A stretch of DNA of 64,000 bases, taken from Pedobacter polysacchareus (lineage in GTDB: Bacteria > Bacteroidota > Bacteroidia > Sphingobacteriales > Sphingobacteriaceae). Below are positions 43,294 through 51,857 of the stretch, in pieces. Every line of letters starts with the position of its first letter. Position 1 is the stretch's first letter. The notes beneath the pieces were generated by a model. That model did not search any database and was not told where the DNA came from. It saw only the letters and a program-made list of their open reading frames with translations. The DNA is taken from the NCBI RefSeq assembly GCF_019802255.1, contig NZ_JAHYSS010000006.1:310001-374000 (forward strand), written 5' to 3'. The position numbers and the translations under genes were made by a program.

Positions 43294-43785
43294 ATGCCCA
43301 CTTTCGATATTGTAAGTAAAGTTGACGCGCAAACATTTGATAACGCGATGAACAATGCCAAAAAAGAAATCCTAAATCGTTATGATTTCAATACTTCTAA
43401 AAGTACAATTGATCACGATAAGAAAACTAACCAGATCACGATTGTTACTGAAGATGATATGCGTTTAAAAGCTATTCAGGATGCTATCATCTCTAGAATG
43501 GTTAAACAGGGGCTGGATTCCAACAGTTTGGACTTTGGAAAAGAAACCTATGCTTCTGGAAATATGATCAGAAAAGAGATTTCTATCAAAGAAGGTATTG
43601 ATAAAGAAACTGCTAAAAAAATCGTTGCAAAAATAAAGGCCAGTGGATTAAAAGTTCAGGCGTCTATGATGGATGACCAGGTTCGAGTACAGAGTAAGAG
43701 CATTGATGACCTACAGGGTGTCATTGCACTTTGTAAATCGGAAGATTTTGGCCAGCCATTACAGTTCATTAACATGCGTAATTAA
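43294..43785 (+). CDS. yajQ: YajQ family cyclic-di-GMP/nucleotide-binding protein
   Basis: The 163 residues match the YajQ family throughout: MPTFDIVSKVDAQTFDNAMN, EILNRYDFNTSKSTID, SGNMIRKEISIKEGIDKETA, KKIVAKIKASGLKVQASMMD and a QPLQFINMRN end. Members are small cytoplasmic proteins with two ferredoxin-like folds that bind nucleic acids or, in some bacteria, cyclic di-GMP. Its role here is unproven. A hairpin follows the stop, then a GNAT gene. Confidence 0.93.
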   Translation: MPTFDIVSKVDAQTFDNAMNNAKKEILNRYDFNTSKSTIDHDKKTNQITIVTEDDMRLKAIQDAIISRMVKQGLDSNSLDFGKETYASGNMIRKEISIKEGIDKETAKKIVAKIKASGLKVQASMMDDQVRVQSKSIDDLQGVIALCKSEDFGQPLQFINMRN

Positions 43786-43797
43786 ACATTACTGCTC

Positions 43798-43832
43798 CAA
43801 CGGTCCCCGTATTTTCAACGCGGTGACCGTTG
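43798..43832 (+). terminator. Hairpin after yajQ
   Basis: CAACGGTC pairs perfectly with GACCGTTG, with an inner CCG/CGG pairing. A T-rich but interrupted stretch follows, so it is a weak or partial terminator before the GNAT gene. Confidence 0.5.
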
Positions 43833-43880
43833 ATTTCTCTCTTCATTTTTTTCAAACCCGTATACCAAAAACACGAGCCA

Positions 43881-44324
43881 ATGGAAATTATTGATAGTGG
43901 ATTTGTTTATTCTGATGATCCTCAGAAAATTGATCCGATTGCCATTCATCATTTTTTAAGTACCCAATCTTATTGGGCACAAAATATCCCGCTGGAAACG
44001 GTAAAAAAGTCTATTGCACATTCTCTATGTTTTGGCATTTATACGGAAGAAAAACAGGTTGGTTTTGCAAGATGGATTACCGATCGGGCAACCTTTGCTT
44101 ATATGGCAGATGTGTATGTAGAAGAGATTTACCGCGGACAAGGCCTGGCAAAAAAGCTGATGTCATTAATGCTTTTTCATCCAGATCTGCAGGGATTAAG
44201 GAGATATATGCTGGCTACAGTGGATGCCCATGGCTTATATACACAATTTGGATTCAAACAGATTGACCACCCGGATCGGCTGATGGCTATCGTCATTAAA
44301 GACCCCTACCTGGATAACATATAG
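43881..44324 (+). CDS. GNAT family N-acetyltransferase
   Basis: The start at 43881 (MEIIDSGFVYSDDPQ) gives 147 residues; the frame remains open upstream but would run into the hairpin. The acetyl-CoA loop is DVYVEEIYRGQGLAKKLM. The C-terminal strand ends YTQFGFKQIDHP, then MAIV. It transfers an acetyl group to an unidentified amine. This short, single-domain type is common and its substrate cannot be predicted. Confidence 0.87.
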   Translation: MEIIDSGFVYSDDPQKIDPIAIHHFLSTQSYWAQNIPLETVKKSIAHSLCFGIYTEEKQVGFARWITDRATFAYMADVYVEEIYRGQGLAKKLMSLMLFHPDLQGLRRYMLATVDAHGLYTQFGFKQIDHPDRLMAIVIKDPYLDNI

Positions 44325-44344
44325 TAAAAAGCCAATTGAAGCAC

Positions 44345-44379
44345 AAAGCCCATTAAAGATTGAACCATTAATGGGCTTT
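44345..44379. terminator. Bidirectional terminator, GNAT gene versus 44427 gene
   Basis: AAAGCCCATTAA pairs perfectly with TTAATGGGCTTT (12 bp) around an 11-base loop, between convergent genes. Confidence 0.85.
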
Positions 44380-44426
44380 ATATTATACAATTTATATACT
44401 TTTAGATATCGATATTTAACGATCAA

Positions 44427-45740
44427 TTACACAGTTTTTACATCTCCTTCGCTGTAATCTCTGATATCAGCAATATACCCGTTCAGGATCAGGAAGTCGA
44501 ACAATGGCTTTGCATCTGGCGTGACCGGCATATTCGCACTGGTAATCACCGTATTGGTCTTTTTATCAAGGAAAGGATAGGCAAATAAACGCACATTTTT
44601 GCTAAACATATCACTCACATAACTCAGTAGCTGACTAGAATAGTTCTCTCCAAAATTGCTGGAGTTGAATACAAATTTCAAGTTGTTGATATTGGTAGAA
44701 ATCCCTACACTTTTTGGCTTGCAGCGGTCCAGGTATTTCGCTAGTTTATTGTGTCTGGCAAAGTTAGACACCATCACAAGGTTACCTGTTTTACACATAT
44801 CTTCAGCTCGTTTTGCAACGGCTTCCAGATCGAAACTTTCCGGTTCATCATCTCCTGCACTCAGCACATTAGATAAAAGTACCTCAATCAGTACACTTAA
44901 ATTCTCTTTACTGACACCCTCTGAGCGGACAAACTGGTCTACCGCCTTGTTTAACATGCTAAAGTTAGGATTCGATTTCTGCGCATACTTGGTACGGAGA
45001 ATCATAATGTCCTTTTTATACAGCAAGTCTTTCGGCAGACAAGGGTTTCCTAATGAATCAAAAATCGCTGCATCGGAGAATTCCTTTACAATCAGATAAA
45101 GGTTCAAAAGAATATTGTTGATCTTTCCAAAAGCAGGGCCGCTCACAGAAATAAGATCGATCTCTACAGAACCTACAGTCAGGTTATCTGCTAAAGATTC
45201 GATCATTGTTTTAGGATCGTTGTTATAATAAAATGCTGCGTAAACTAAATTTACGCCAATAATACCCAATACATTCTGCTGTAAAGCAGCATCAGTATCA
45301 AGCAGCCTCACATGGAAAAATATCTCATTAGGCTCCCCTCCTGGTTCCGATTGAAAACGAATTCCAATCCAGCCATGCGGATCATTTGATTTATTGTAAT
45401 TTAAGGTGGTTACGGTATCTGCGAAAGCAAAGAAAGTACGGTCGTCATACTTCTCTCCATTCAATCTTTCATTTAGCAGGCCAAACTCATGACTTAACAT
45501 TTTCAACAATCTGGATTGACTCACATACCGTCCTGATTCTTCTACACCATAAATGGCATCACTGAAAGTCATATCATATGCAGACATGGTTTTCGCAACC
45601 GTTCCAGAAGCAGCACCCGCAGTAAAAAAGTTACGGGCCACTTCTTGTCCCGCGCCAATTTCTGCAAAGGTTCCGTAAATCTTAGGGTTTAAGTTAATCT
45701 TCAAAGCTTTACGCTTGGTATCCAGAATTTCTCTTTCCAT
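44427..45740 (-). CDS. Conserved cytoplasmic protein of unknown function
   Basis: I place the start at 45740 (MEREILDTKRKALKINLNPK), giving 437 residues, because a TATTTTTG promoter box ends 4 bases upstream (45752-45745); a longer frame from 45815 would be untranscribed from it. The N-terminus YGTFAEIGAGQEVARNFF and the block TVAKTMSAYDMTFSDAIYG look strongly constrained. There is no signal peptide or membrane span. The C-terminal half suggests an alpha/beta fold (LVMVSNFARHNKLAKYL, NTVITSANMPVTPDAKPLFD). I cannot assign a family; labels such as nucleotidyltransferase would be guesses. It is divergent from the ABC ATPase gene. Confidence 0.8.
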   Translation of the reverse strand: MEREILDTKRKALKINLNPKIYGTFAEIGAGQEVARNFFTAGAASGTVAKTMSAYDMTFSDAIYGVEESGRYVSQSRLLKMLSHEFGLLNERLNGEKYDDRTFFAFADTVTTLNYNKSNDPHGWIGIRFQSEPGGEPNEIFFHVRLLDTDAALQQNVLGIIGVNLVYAAFYYNNDPKTMIESLADNLTVGSVEIDLISVSGPAFGKINNILLNLYLIVKEFSDAAIFDSLGNPCLPKDLLYKKDIMILRTKYAQKSNPNFSMLNKAVDQFVRSEGVSKENLSVLIEVLLSNVLSAGDDEPESFDLEAVAKRAEDMCKTGNLVMVSNFARHNKLAKYLDRCKPKSVGISTNINNLKFVFNSSNFGENYSSQLLSYVSDMFSKNVRLFAYPFLDKKTNTVITSANMPVTPDAKPLFDFLILNGYIADIRDYSEGDVKTV

Positions 45741-45744
45741 GCTG

Positions 45745-45752
45745 CAAAAATA
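45745..45752 (-). promoter_or_regulatory. -7 promoter box upstream of the 44427-45740 gene
   Basis: TATTTTTG on the minus strand matches TAnnTTTG and supports the start at 45740 with a near-leaderless transcript. Confidence 0.5.
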
Positions 45753-45833
45753 ACACAATAAGACGGAATTCAGGCCATAAAATTGCCTATCTTGAGTCAA
45801 AAATTTAAAGATCAAAACAAAGCTTGATTTCCG

Positions 45834-47549
45834 ATGCTAAACGTCACCAACCTCCACATAGAATTCCTGAATAAAGATGAAAAATCCTGGCACAATGCGG
45901 TGAGCGACATTAGTTTCCGTGTAGACAAAGGAGAAGTTTTGGGAATCGTTGGAGAATCGGGATCAGGAAAATCTGTCACCTCTTTTTCCATTATGCGGCT
46001 TCATGACCCGTTAAATACAAAGATTACCGGAGATATTGAGTTTGATCGAATCGACTTACTAGAGCTTTCTGCCGAGGAAATCCGCAAGTATAGAGGCCAT
46101 AAAATTGCCATGATTTTTCAGGAACCGATGACTTCTTTGAATCCGGTATTTACCTGTGGCTACCAGGTACAGGAAGCGATTATGCTCCACCAAAACAGCT
46201 CAAAAGCATTGGCTAAAGCCAAGACTATTGCCTTATTTGAGGAAGTACAATTGCCACGACCGGAACAAATCTTTGAAAGCTATCCGCATCAACTTTCCGG
46301 CGGACAAAAGCAAAGGGTGATGATTGCCATGGCACTGAGTTGTAATCCGGAACTTCTAATCGCCGATGAGCCCACTACAGCCCTGGATGTGACTGTCCAA
46401 AAAACGATCCTTCAGCTGCTCATGCGGATAAAAAAAGAAAGGGATATGGCCATGATTTTCATCTCCCATGATTTAGCGGTAATCGCCGAAATTGCCGATC
46501 AGATTGCGGTGATGTATAAAGGCCAAATCGTGGAACAAGGCCCAAAAAAAGCCATATTTGAAGCCCCAAAACATCCCTATACGAAAGGCCTTCTGGCTTG
46601 CAGGCCAAACCCGATGCAGCTGTTAAAGAAACTACCCGTAGTTGCTGATTTTCTATCCGGAGATCCAGCGCTTGCAGCTGCTCATCTTTTAGCAAGCAAT
46701 ACCTATCAGCCCCAGGAAATCAACGAGAGAAGAACGTTTTTATATGGACAATCTCCAATTCTGCAAGTCAAAGACTTATGTACCTGGTTTCCAATCCGGA
46801 AAGGTTTATTTGGAAAAACTACGGATTATGTAAAAGCGGTAGATCAGGTAAGCTTTGAGGTCTTCCCTGGAGAAACACTTGGCCTGGTTGGAGAATCCGG
46901 CTGTGGAAAAACCACTTTGGGCAGGAGCATTTTAAGACTGATCAACCCCACTTCAGGCCAGTTGATTTTCGAAGAAAAAGAACTCTGTAAATTACCTAAA
47001 CCTGAGCTAAGGAAAATAAGAAGAGACCTACAGATCATCTTCCAGGATCCTTACTCGGCTTTAAACCCAAGACTGACTATTGGCAATGCTTTAATGGAAC
47101 CTTTACAGGTACATGAGCTATTCGGTAATGATACAAAAAGAAAAGCCCATGTCATGGAACTTCTGGAAAGAGTAGACTTAAATCCGGATACTTATAATAA
47201 ATATCCTCATGAATTTTCTGGTGGACAAAGGCAGCGTATTGTGATTGCCAGGGCATTGGCTTTACAACCAAAATTTATCATTTGTGATGAATCCGTATCT
47301 GCACTAGACGTATCCGTTCAGGCACAGGTATTGAACCTATTAAGGCAGTTACAGCAGGATTTTGGCCTTACGTACATCTTCATTTCGCACGATCTTTCTG
47401 TGGTAAAGCATCTCTCCGATCGGATCATTGTGATGAACAAAGGCAAAATAGAAGAAGTAGGTTTTCCAGAAGAGATTTATTTCCATCCAAAAGCGGAGTA
47501 TACTAAAAAACTAATTGCGGCCATACCTGGCTTTTCTCCTAAAGATTAG
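45834..47549 (+). CDS. Fused dual ABC transporter ATP-binding protein (peptide/nickel type)
   Basis: The 571 residues contain two complete ABC ATPases. The first runs about residues 1-265: Walker A GESGSGKSV, signature LSGGQKQR, Walker B ELLIADEPT. The second runs about 300-571: GESGCGKTT, FSGGQRQR, KFIICDESVSALD. Each ends with the oligopeptide-type C-terminal extension (KHPYTKGLLACRPNP; AEYTKKLIAAIP). This is the DppD-DppF/GsiA-type fusion that powers uptake of peptides or similar solutes. No permease or binding-protein gene is adjacent, so its membrane partners are encoded elsewhere. Confidence 0.93.
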   Translation: MLNVTNLHIEFLNKDEKSWHNAVSDISFRVDKGEVLGIVGESGSGKSVTSFSIMRLHDPLNTKITGDIEFDRIDLLELSAEEIRKYRGHKIAMIFQEPMTSLNPVFTCGYQVQEAIMLHQNSSKALAKAKTIALFEEVQLPRPEQIFESYPHQLSGGQKQRVMIAMALSCNPELLIADEPTTALDVTVQKTILQLLMRIKKERDMAMIFISHDLAVIAEIADQIAVMYKGQIVEQGPKKAIFEAPKHPYTKGLLACRPNPMQLLKKLPVVADFLSGDPALAAAHLLASNTYQPQEINERRTFLYGQSPILQVKDLCTWFPIRKGLFGKTTDYVKAVDQVSFEVFPGETLGLVGESGCGKTTLGRSILRLINPTSGQLIFEEKELCKLPKPELRKIRRDLQIIFQDPYSALNPRLTIGNALMEPLQVHELFGNDTKRKAHVMELLERVDLNPDTYNKYPHEFSGGQRQRIVIARALALQPKFIICDESVSALDVSVQAQVLNLLRQLQQDFGLTYIFISHDLSVVKHLSDRIIVMNKGKIEEVGFPEEIYFHPKAEYTKKLIAAIPGFSPKD

Positions 47550-47571
47550 GATTAAAAACCTGATCAATTTT

Positions 47572-48465
47572 TTAATGAATTTCCGGATCTGCTGAACCAC
47601 TGGCCAACTGGATAATCGCCGTATTGAGTAACCTCCTTACGGCACGTTCTTTTACCTTATCATAATGCTTCAAAAGCACCATCACTTTAAAGACGGCCAC
47701 ATCTTTATTGATGGCAATCGTTTTGATCGACAAACCGCCTTCTATTACATTATCAGCATCATTTTCGATCGCTTTTTCCAGATATTCCTCCAGAAAATCA
47801 GGTGTATAACTATGTCTCAATGACAGGTCAAACTCTATGCTCAATTTCTTTGTGTTCTGCTTGGATTGATTCACAATTACAGAACTAAAAGCAACTGAGT
47901 TTGGAATGATCACCATATCACTGTCTTCATTTTGAAGAATCATATTGATCAGCGTAATGTCCAGAATTTTCCCTTCATACTCTCCTAATTTAATATGGTC
48001 ACCTAAAGACAAGCGGTCTGAAAACATAATGATCAATCCATTGATCATATTGGTGATGTAATCTTTAAAAGTTACCGCTAAAGCTGCCGCCACAATGGAC
48101 ACACTAAACACCAGATCTAAAGGATTTACACTGAACAACGTGGTCAATGCCAGGGCCATAAACGCCGTGTTTAAGATCGACACCACCCTATTGATGCCCA
48201 GGATAAAATTGTCCTTCACCGTCTTTTTTAAACGATGCTTTTTGATGTACCAAAAAATCATTACTTGCCGAAGGACAGAAACCAGCAAACTCGGCCCTAA
48301 AAACAAAATACAGGCTTTGTTTAATTTACCAAGAAAAGGGGATTTTGCATACAATTGCGGAACCTCGATCGCAAAATAAACCAATACCATACAAATCAGG
48401 GCCTTAATGAGGATCATGATCAGCTCTTTCCCTGTTTCCCGCTCTTTATCGTCTATAGTTATCAA
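47572..48465 (-). CDS. Small-conductance mechanosensitive channel (MscS family)
   Basis: The 297-residue membrane protein has about four predicted spans, the third being the pore-lining helix (VSIVAAALAVTFKDYITNMI). The beta domain follows (LSLGDHIKLGEYEGKILDI, NSVAFSSVIVNQSK), then the alpha-beta C-terminal cage. It should open under membrane tension to release solutes after osmotic downshock. A TATCTTTG box lies at 48505-48498, 32 bases before the start. It converges with the ABC gene. Confidence 0.92.
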   Translation of the reverse strand: MITIDDKERETGKELIMILIKALICMVLVYFAIEVPQLYAKSPFLGKLNKACILFLGPSLLVSVLRQVMIFWYIKKHRLKKTVKDNFILGINRVVSILNTAFMALALTTLFSVNPLDLVFSVSIVAAALAVTFKDYITNMINGLIIMFSDRLSLGDHIKLGEYEGKILDITLINMILQNEDSDMVIIPNSVAFSSVIVNQSKQNTKKLSIEFDLSLRHSYTPDFLEEYLEKAIENDADNVIEGGLSIKTIAINKDVAVFKVMVLLKHYDKVKERAVRRLLNTAIIQLASGSADPEIH

Positions 48466-48497
48466 AACCTATTTTCTTTAATAAAACCTTATTTATT

Positions 48498-48505
48498 CAA
48501 AGATA
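48498..48505 (-). promoter_or_regulatory. -7 promoter box of the MscS gene
   Basis: TATCTTTG on the minus strand matches TAnnTTTG exactly. Confidence 0.5.
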
Positions 48506-48639
48506 CAAAAATCAGTCATCCATTATCACAGATTTAAGCCCTTTTACAAGGTCGTACTGCCTGATTAAAGACATTTAACTGGGCATTTTACAGCTTTTCC
48601 ACTTCAAATTGTTACCTTCGAATGATTCATATCTATACT

Positions 48640-50769
48640 ATGGCAAAAAATAAATCATCTCACTTAGAACTCGTTTTAATACAATTAATCAGCGATGTTC
48701 TGGAGAAAAGCAATAAAGAGGCCCTGAATTACAAACAGGTGTCTGCAAAATTAAACATTACAGATTCCGATGCTAAGGAAACAATCCTCGATATATTAAA
48801 GCAACAGGCTAAAAAAGGCATTTTCGCAGAACCTGAACGTGGCAAGTTCAGATTGAAAGACCTGAAAACATTTATCATTGGAAAAGTCGACATGACTGCC
48901 GATGGTGCTGCGTTTATCGTCCCTGACGATGAGTTTGAAAAAGATGTATTCGTCTCTTCCCGTAAACTTCACAATGCCCTGCATGGCGATAAGGTAAAAG
49001 TTTACATTTACGCTAAGAAAAGTGGACGCAAGAACGAAGGCGAAGTAGTCGAGATCATTCAACGCGCAAAAACTGACTTCATCGGTGTCATCAAAATTTC
49101 CGACCGTTTCGCTTTTGTAAACGTGGACGATAAGAAAATGCTGCATGATATTTTTGTTCCTTTGAGCGACCTTAACGGGGCAAAAAACGGGCAAAAAGTA
49201 CAGGTTAGTATTACAGACTGGCCGGAAGGTGCAAAAAATCCGATCGGAAAGATCAGCACAATTCTTGGAGAACAAGGAGAGAACAATACAGAAATGAACG
49301 CAATTCTTGCGCAGTATGGCTTCCCTCTGAGCTTCCCACCGGAAGTAGAAAAAGAGGCAAATGCCATTCCTGAACAGGTTTCTGCTGCAGAAATTGAAGG
49401 CCGCAGAGATTTCAGAGATACCGTGACTTTCACGATTGACCCTGCCGATGCGAAAGATTTCGATGATGCCATTTCCTTTAAACAACTGGAGAATGGAAAT
49501 TACGAAATCGGCGTACACATTGCCGATGTTTCTCATTATGTTAGGCCAAATTCAGCGCTGGATAAAGAAGCGTATGGCAGAGCAACCTCTGTTTACCTGG
49601 TAGACCGTGTGATTCCAATGCTTCCGGAGCGACTCAGTAATGGCGTATGCTCTTTACGTCCAAATGAAGATAAGCTGTGTTTTGCCGCTGTGTTTGAACT
49701 GGATGAAAAAGCAAACATCATCACCCAATGGTTTGGCCGTACGGTCATCCATTCCAACAGACGATTCAGCTATGAAGAAGCGCAGGAAGTAATCGAAACC
49801 AAGGAAGGCGATCACGCAGAAGAAATTCTTAAACTGAATGAACTGGCCTATATCCTGAGAGAAAAGAAATTTAAAGAAGGTGCCATCAGTTTTGAAAGTA
49901 CCGAGGTTAAATTCAAGCTTGATGAGCATGGCAAGCCGATTGGCGTATACGTAAAAGAACGTAAAGATGCCCATAAACTGATTGAAGATTATATGCTGCT
50001 GGCCAATAGAAAAGTAGCAGAATTTATCGCCAAAAAAGGAAAAGGCAAGCAGAAATATACTTTCATTTACCGTTCACATGATTCCCCGAATCTGGAAACC
50101 TTAAACACTTTCGCACTTTTTGCGGCGCGTTTCGGTTACAAGATCAATACGAAATCAGATAAAGAGATTGCAAAATCACTGAATTACCTGATGGAAGATG
50201 TGGAAGGTAAAAAAGAGCAGAACGTATTGACACAGCTGGCCATTCGTTCTATGGCAAAAGCAGTTTATACCACCAAGAAAACCAGCCATTACGGTTTGGC
50301 ATTCGACCATTATACCCACTTCACCTCTCCGATCAGACGATACCCTGATGTGATGGTGCACCGCCTCCTTGCCGCTTATCTGAACGGGGAGAAATCTGCA
50401 AATGAAGAAGAATATGAAATTGCAGCTTCGCACTCTTCTGCAATGGAAAAACGTGCTGCTGATGCAGAACGTGCTTCGATCAAATACAAACAAGCAGAAT
50501 ACCTGGAAGATAACATTGGAAACACCTACACAGGGATCATTTCCGGCGTTACCGAATGGGGAATGTACATTGAGCTGATGGCCAATAAATGTGAGGGCAT
50601 GATTCGCCTGAGAGACCTAACGGACGATTTCTATGTACTTGACGAGAAAAACTACTCTATTGTTGGACAGCGTAAAAAGAAAACTTATCAGCTGGGCGAT
50701 GAAGTACAGGTAAAAGTGAAAAAAGTTGACCTCTCGAAAAGACAAATAGATTTTTCTTTAATCCAATAA
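48640..50769 (+). CDS. rnr: Ribonuclease R (RNase II/R family 3'-5' exoribonuclease)
   Basis: I place the start at 48640 (MAKNKSSHLELVL), 709 residues, because a TACCTTCG -7-like box ends at 48620; an ATG at 48622 is an alternative. Order: N-terminal winged-helix region, cold-shock/OB domains (FIIGKVDMTADGAAFIVPDD), RNB domain with the acidic catalytic cluster (TIDPADAKDFDDAIS, IADVSHYVRPNS, HYTHFTSPIRRYPDVMVHRL) and a C-terminal S1 domain (YTGIISGVTEWGMYIEL). It degrades structured RNA from the 3' end. It is followed at 40 bases by the polyprenyl synthase gene. Confidence 0.95.
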   Translation: MAKNKSSHLELVLIQLISDVLEKSNKEALNYKQVSAKLNITDSDAKETILDILKQQAKKGIFAEPERGKFRLKDLKTFIIGKVDMTADGAAFIVPDDEFEKDVFVSSRKLHNALHGDKVKVYIYAKKSGRKNEGEVVEIIQRAKTDFIGVIKISDRFAFVNVDDKKMLHDIFVPLSDLNGAKNGQKVQVSITDWPEGAKNPIGKISTILGEQGENNTEMNAILAQYGFPLSFPPEVEKEANAIPEQVSAAEIEGRRDFRDTVTFTIDPADAKDFDDAISFKQLENGNYEIGVHIADVSHYVRPNSALDKEAYGRATSVYLVDRVIPMLPERLSNGVCSLRPNEDKLCFAAVFELDEKANIITQWFGRTVIHSNRRFSYEEAQEVIETKEGDHAEEILKLNELAYILREKKFKEGAISFESTEVKFKLDEHGKPIGVYVKERKDAHKLIEDYMLLANRKVAEFIAKKGKGKQKYTFIYRSHDSPNLETLNTFALFAARFGYKINTKSDKEIAKSLNYLMEDVEGKKEQNVLTQLAIRSMAKAVYTTKKTSHYGLAFDHYTHFTSPIRRYPDVMVHRLLAAYLNGEKSANEEEYEIAASHSSAMEKRAADAERASIKYKQAEYLEDNIGNTYTGIISGVTEWGMYIELMANKCEGMIRLRDLTDDFYVLDEKNYSIVGQRKKKTYQLGDEVQVKVKKVDLSKRQIDFSLIQ

Positions 50770-50809
50770 TATTAAAACAGATACTTCGGTAAATTCCTTT
50801 GCAAAAAAC

Positions 50810-51778
50810 ATGTATACTCCTACCCAATTACAAGAAATTATAGAAAATGCTATTTATAAGATCGAATACCCAGCACATCCTGCAAAACTTTATGAGCCGA
50901 TCCGCTATATCATGAGCCTTGGTGGCAAAAGAATCAGACCAGCCTTAGTTTTAATGGCTGCTGATTTATTTGACACCGACATTGAGCAGGCGATCCCTGC
51001 TGCATTGGCCATCGAGACCTTTCATAATTTCACTTTAATTCATGACGATATTATGGACAATGCGCCATTGCGCAGAGGTCAGCAAAGTGTTCATGAAAAA
51101 TGGGGCGTTAACAATGCCATACTTAGTGGTGATGTCATGATGGTAGAGTCCAACAAACACCTTTCTATGTTAGCCAGCAATGTGCTAAAAAACGCATTGG
51201 ATACCTTTAACACCACTGCGCAAGGTGTTTGTGAAGGTCAGCAGCTCGACATGGAGTTTGAAGAACGTGAAGTCGTAGGCATCGCAGAATACATCAATAT
51301 GATTCGTTTAAAAACAGCCGTTTTATTAGGCGGCGCGATGAAACTTGGTGCTCAGGTTGCGGGTGCAAGCGCAGAAGATGCGGCACAGCTCTATGAGTTT
51401 GGAGAAAACATAGGAATTGCCTTCCAATTACAGGACGACATTCTGGATGTTTATGGTGATCCGGAGAAATTTGGAAAACAGGTTGGCGGCGACATTATTG
51501 CCAATAAGAAGACCATGCTCCTGCTGAAACTAAAAGAACTGGCTGAGCCTGCAGACTTACTGGAAATGGAGCAGCAAAGCAGCAACACTGATTTCGATGA
51601 TAAAATAGCCAACATGACCATTTTATACAATAAGTACGACATCAGAGGTCTGGCCAGTCTGGAAATGAGAAACTATTCCGACAAAGCCTTCCAAGCTCTA
51701 AACGCATTAGCGGTCCCTGAGGAACGAAAAAAAGAATTGGTACTACTAGCTAATCAATTGATGAATAGAGAGCACTAA
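50810..51778 (+). CDS. Polyprenyl diphosphate synthase (octaprenyl-type)
   Basis: The 322-residue all-helical prenyltransferase has both aspartate-rich motifs: LIHDDIMDNAPLRRG and FQLQDDILDVYGDP, with the upstream GGKRIRPALVLMAADLF. It condenses isopentenyl diphosphate units onto an allylic starter in the cytoplasm. It lies alone among non-terpenoid genes, so a quinone side chain is the likely use; product length cannot be read safely. A hairpin terminator follows. Confidence 0.9.
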   Translation: MYTPTQLQEIIENAIYKIEYPAHPAKLYEPIRYIMSLGGKRIRPALVLMAADLFDTDIEQAIPAALAIETFHNFTLIHDDIMDNAPLRRGQQSVHEKWGVNNAILSGDVMMVESNKHLSMLASNVLKNALDTFNTTAQGVCEGQQLDMEFEEREVVGIAEYINMIRLKTAVLLGGAMKLGAQVAGASAEDAAQLYEFGENIGIAFQLQDDILDVYGDPEKFGKQVGGDIIANKKTMLLLKLKELAEPADLLEMEQQSSNTDFDDKIANMTILYNKYDIRGLASLEMRNYSDKAFQALNALAVPEERKKELVLLANQLMNREH

Positions 51779-51806
51779 GGCGCTTAAAAACAACACAAAG
51801 ACAAAG

Positions 51807-51857
51807 AAGGCAGCTATAGGGAGAACAATTAATCTTCCAATAGCTGCTTTACTTTTT
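51807..51857 (+). terminator. Terminator of the prenyl synthase gene overlapping the convergent HisKA-REC gene
   Basis: AAGGCAGCTAT (51807-51817) pairs with ATAGCTGCTTT (51840-51850, one G-U pair), followed by AC and TTTTT. The right arm lies in the last codons of the gene on the other strand. Confidence 0.55.

Noticed and set aside
45741..45815. Longer N-terminus for the unknown 44427 protein
   Set aside because: A TAnnTTTG promoter box lies inside this extension and the conserved-looking sequence begins at 45740.
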